A stretch of DNA of 6,139 bases from Bacteroidia bacterium. GTDB taxonomy: Bacteria; Bacteroidota; Bacteroidia; Cytophagales; Cyclobacteriaceae. The notes under the pieces were generated by a model that was given only the letters and a program-made list of their open reading frames with translations, was not told the DNA's origin and ran no database searches. Of this stretch, positions 5,403 through 6,139 are shown one piece after another. The stretch spans positions 1 to 6,139 of the forward strand of contig JANXRR010000614.1 in assembly GCA_025356795.1 (NCBI GenBank), read 5' to 3'. Each line of letters opens with the position of its first letter. Positions within the stretch are counted from its first letter, which is position 1. Position numbers and translations under genes: made by a program.

Positions 5403-6139
5403 ATGTTTTTGTTAAAAAAACGCATTATCACTGCCAGAAAAGTAGCAACTGTAAAACACTTGCTACTGTCAATAACACTTGCTACCCTAATGGCATCGAA
5501 AAGTAATGGCCAACACCCAGACTTAACCTTTGACCATTATAATGTTGAAAAAGGTTTATCGCAAAGTACTGTATGGAGTATTTTTGAAGACTCGAAAGGT
5601 TTTATCTGGTTGTGCACACCCGATGGACTTAATAAATTTGATGGTTATTCGTTTACCATCTATCGTCATATAAAAGGCGATAGCAACTCCATTCCGAGCA
5701 ATCACCCAGTATCTATTTTTGAAGATAGTGCAGGTGATTTGTGGATCGGTCATCGCGAAGGCCTAAGTAAGTATCATTATCGGCAGGATCGGTTTTCATT
5801 GGTGCAAGAAATGAGTAGTAAAACCACTTCTGAAAATGATGGATTAATTCCACTTCACGAATCTGCTGGCAAGGTGTGGGCATGGGATGGAAAACGTGGT
5901 ATCATCGGCTTTAACCGTACTACTTTAAGAGAAGAAATTGTTTATCCAGCACCCGATATTTATTTAAAAAATGTAAGCGGTTACTCACGGCACGGCAAAA
6001 CCATTCTAGAAAAAGCATTTATTAGTTCCTCCCGTGATGTAATGATTGTATTTGACTTTCAACTTTTAACGTACACATTTCTATTCAATAAAATACTTGA
6101 TCCTACCTACAATGGAATTTCGGCCACCAGTAAGTTTAC
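5403..6139 (+). CDS. Propeller sensor, N-terminal part (partial, two-component-regulator type)
   Basis: This ORF stays open to the right edge (245 codons), so only the N-terminus is visible. An in-frame TAG at 5397-5399 makes the ATG at 5403 the first possible start; M30 (5490) is an unlikely alternative because it would cut the signal peptide. Residues 1-36 form a signal peptide with a long basic n-region and a core at about 20-31, with cleavage near SNG before QHPD. The mature protein opens with LTFDHYNVEKGLSQSTVWSI, then FEDSKGFIWLCTPDGLNKFDG (about 61-81) and IFEDSAGDLWIGHREGLSKY (about 105-124). These are successive Reg_prop blades in the D-xG--WIGT--GL--Y form, where WLCT replaces the usual WIGT in the first. 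Such proteins fold as periplasmic beta-propellers, usually followed by a Y_Y_Y domain, a membrane helix and a cytoplasmic kinase, DNA-binding or phosphatase output. The output type lies outside the window. It should sense an envelope or nutrient signal. Confidence 0.88.
   Translation, partial: MFLLKKRIITARKVATVKHLLLSITLATLMASKSNGQHPDLTFDHYNVEKGLSQSTVWSIFEDSKGFIWLCTPDGLNKFDGYSFTIYRHIKGDSNSIPSNHPVSIFEDSAGDLWIGHREGLSKYHYRQDRFSLVQEMSSKTTSENDGLIPLHESAGKVWAWDGKRGIIGFNRTTLREEIVYPAPDIYLKNVSGYSRHGKTILEKAFISSSRDVMIVFDFQLLTYTFLFNKILDPTYNGISATSKF

Noticed and set aside
5556..5753. A 65-codon open frame on the minus strand inside the sensor gene.
   Set aside because: The plus strand here encodes clear Reg_prop propeller blades, so this is a shadow.

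Overview
The window looks like chromosomal DNA from a member of the Bacteroidota, most likely a Cytophagales-type organism. It is AT-rich, its start codons lack Shine-Dalgarno sequences, and its proteins are characteristic of the phylum: SprB-type repeats in a lipoprotein, a DUF5777-like barrel, a YceI-like protein, and a sensor with a two-component-regulator propeller. The family calls rest on recognising motifs by eye; no database search was possible.

Region 1 (1-825) is the conserved translation operon infC-rpmI-rplT. The window holds the last 36 residues of initiation factor IF-3, then complete ribosomal proteins L35 and L20, closed by a strong intrinsic terminator. A 92-base gap between rpmI and rplT holds a small hairpin that may be regulatory.

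Region 2 (826-1270) holds a 61-residue single-pass membrane protein of unknown function. After it comes a non-coding stretch ending in a second, very clear terminator. The sequence before that terminator can fold into a rod with an internal bubble and has a Bacteroidota-like -7 element about 20 bases upstream. It is a candidate small RNA, possibly 6S-like, in the neighbourhood downstream of L20 where a conserved Bacteroidales RNA motif is known to occur.

Region 3 (1271-3511) is a tight three-gene cluster of exported proteins: a lipoprotein with two SprB-like repeats and a C-terminal c-type haem domain (CX4CH), a periplasmic YceI-like lipocalin-fold protein, and a DUF5777-like outer-membrane beta-barrel. 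The gaps are 11 and 4 bases, so they are probably co-transcribed. Together they suggest a cell-envelope redox or lipid/quinone-handling module whose job is unknown.

Region 4 (3512-6139) starts with an orphan 581-residue secreted protein on the minus strand, which converges on the cluster and carries an 8-G homopolymer in its coding sequence. Across a 68-base divergent gap lies the 5' part of a periplasmic propeller sensor gene that runs off the window end.
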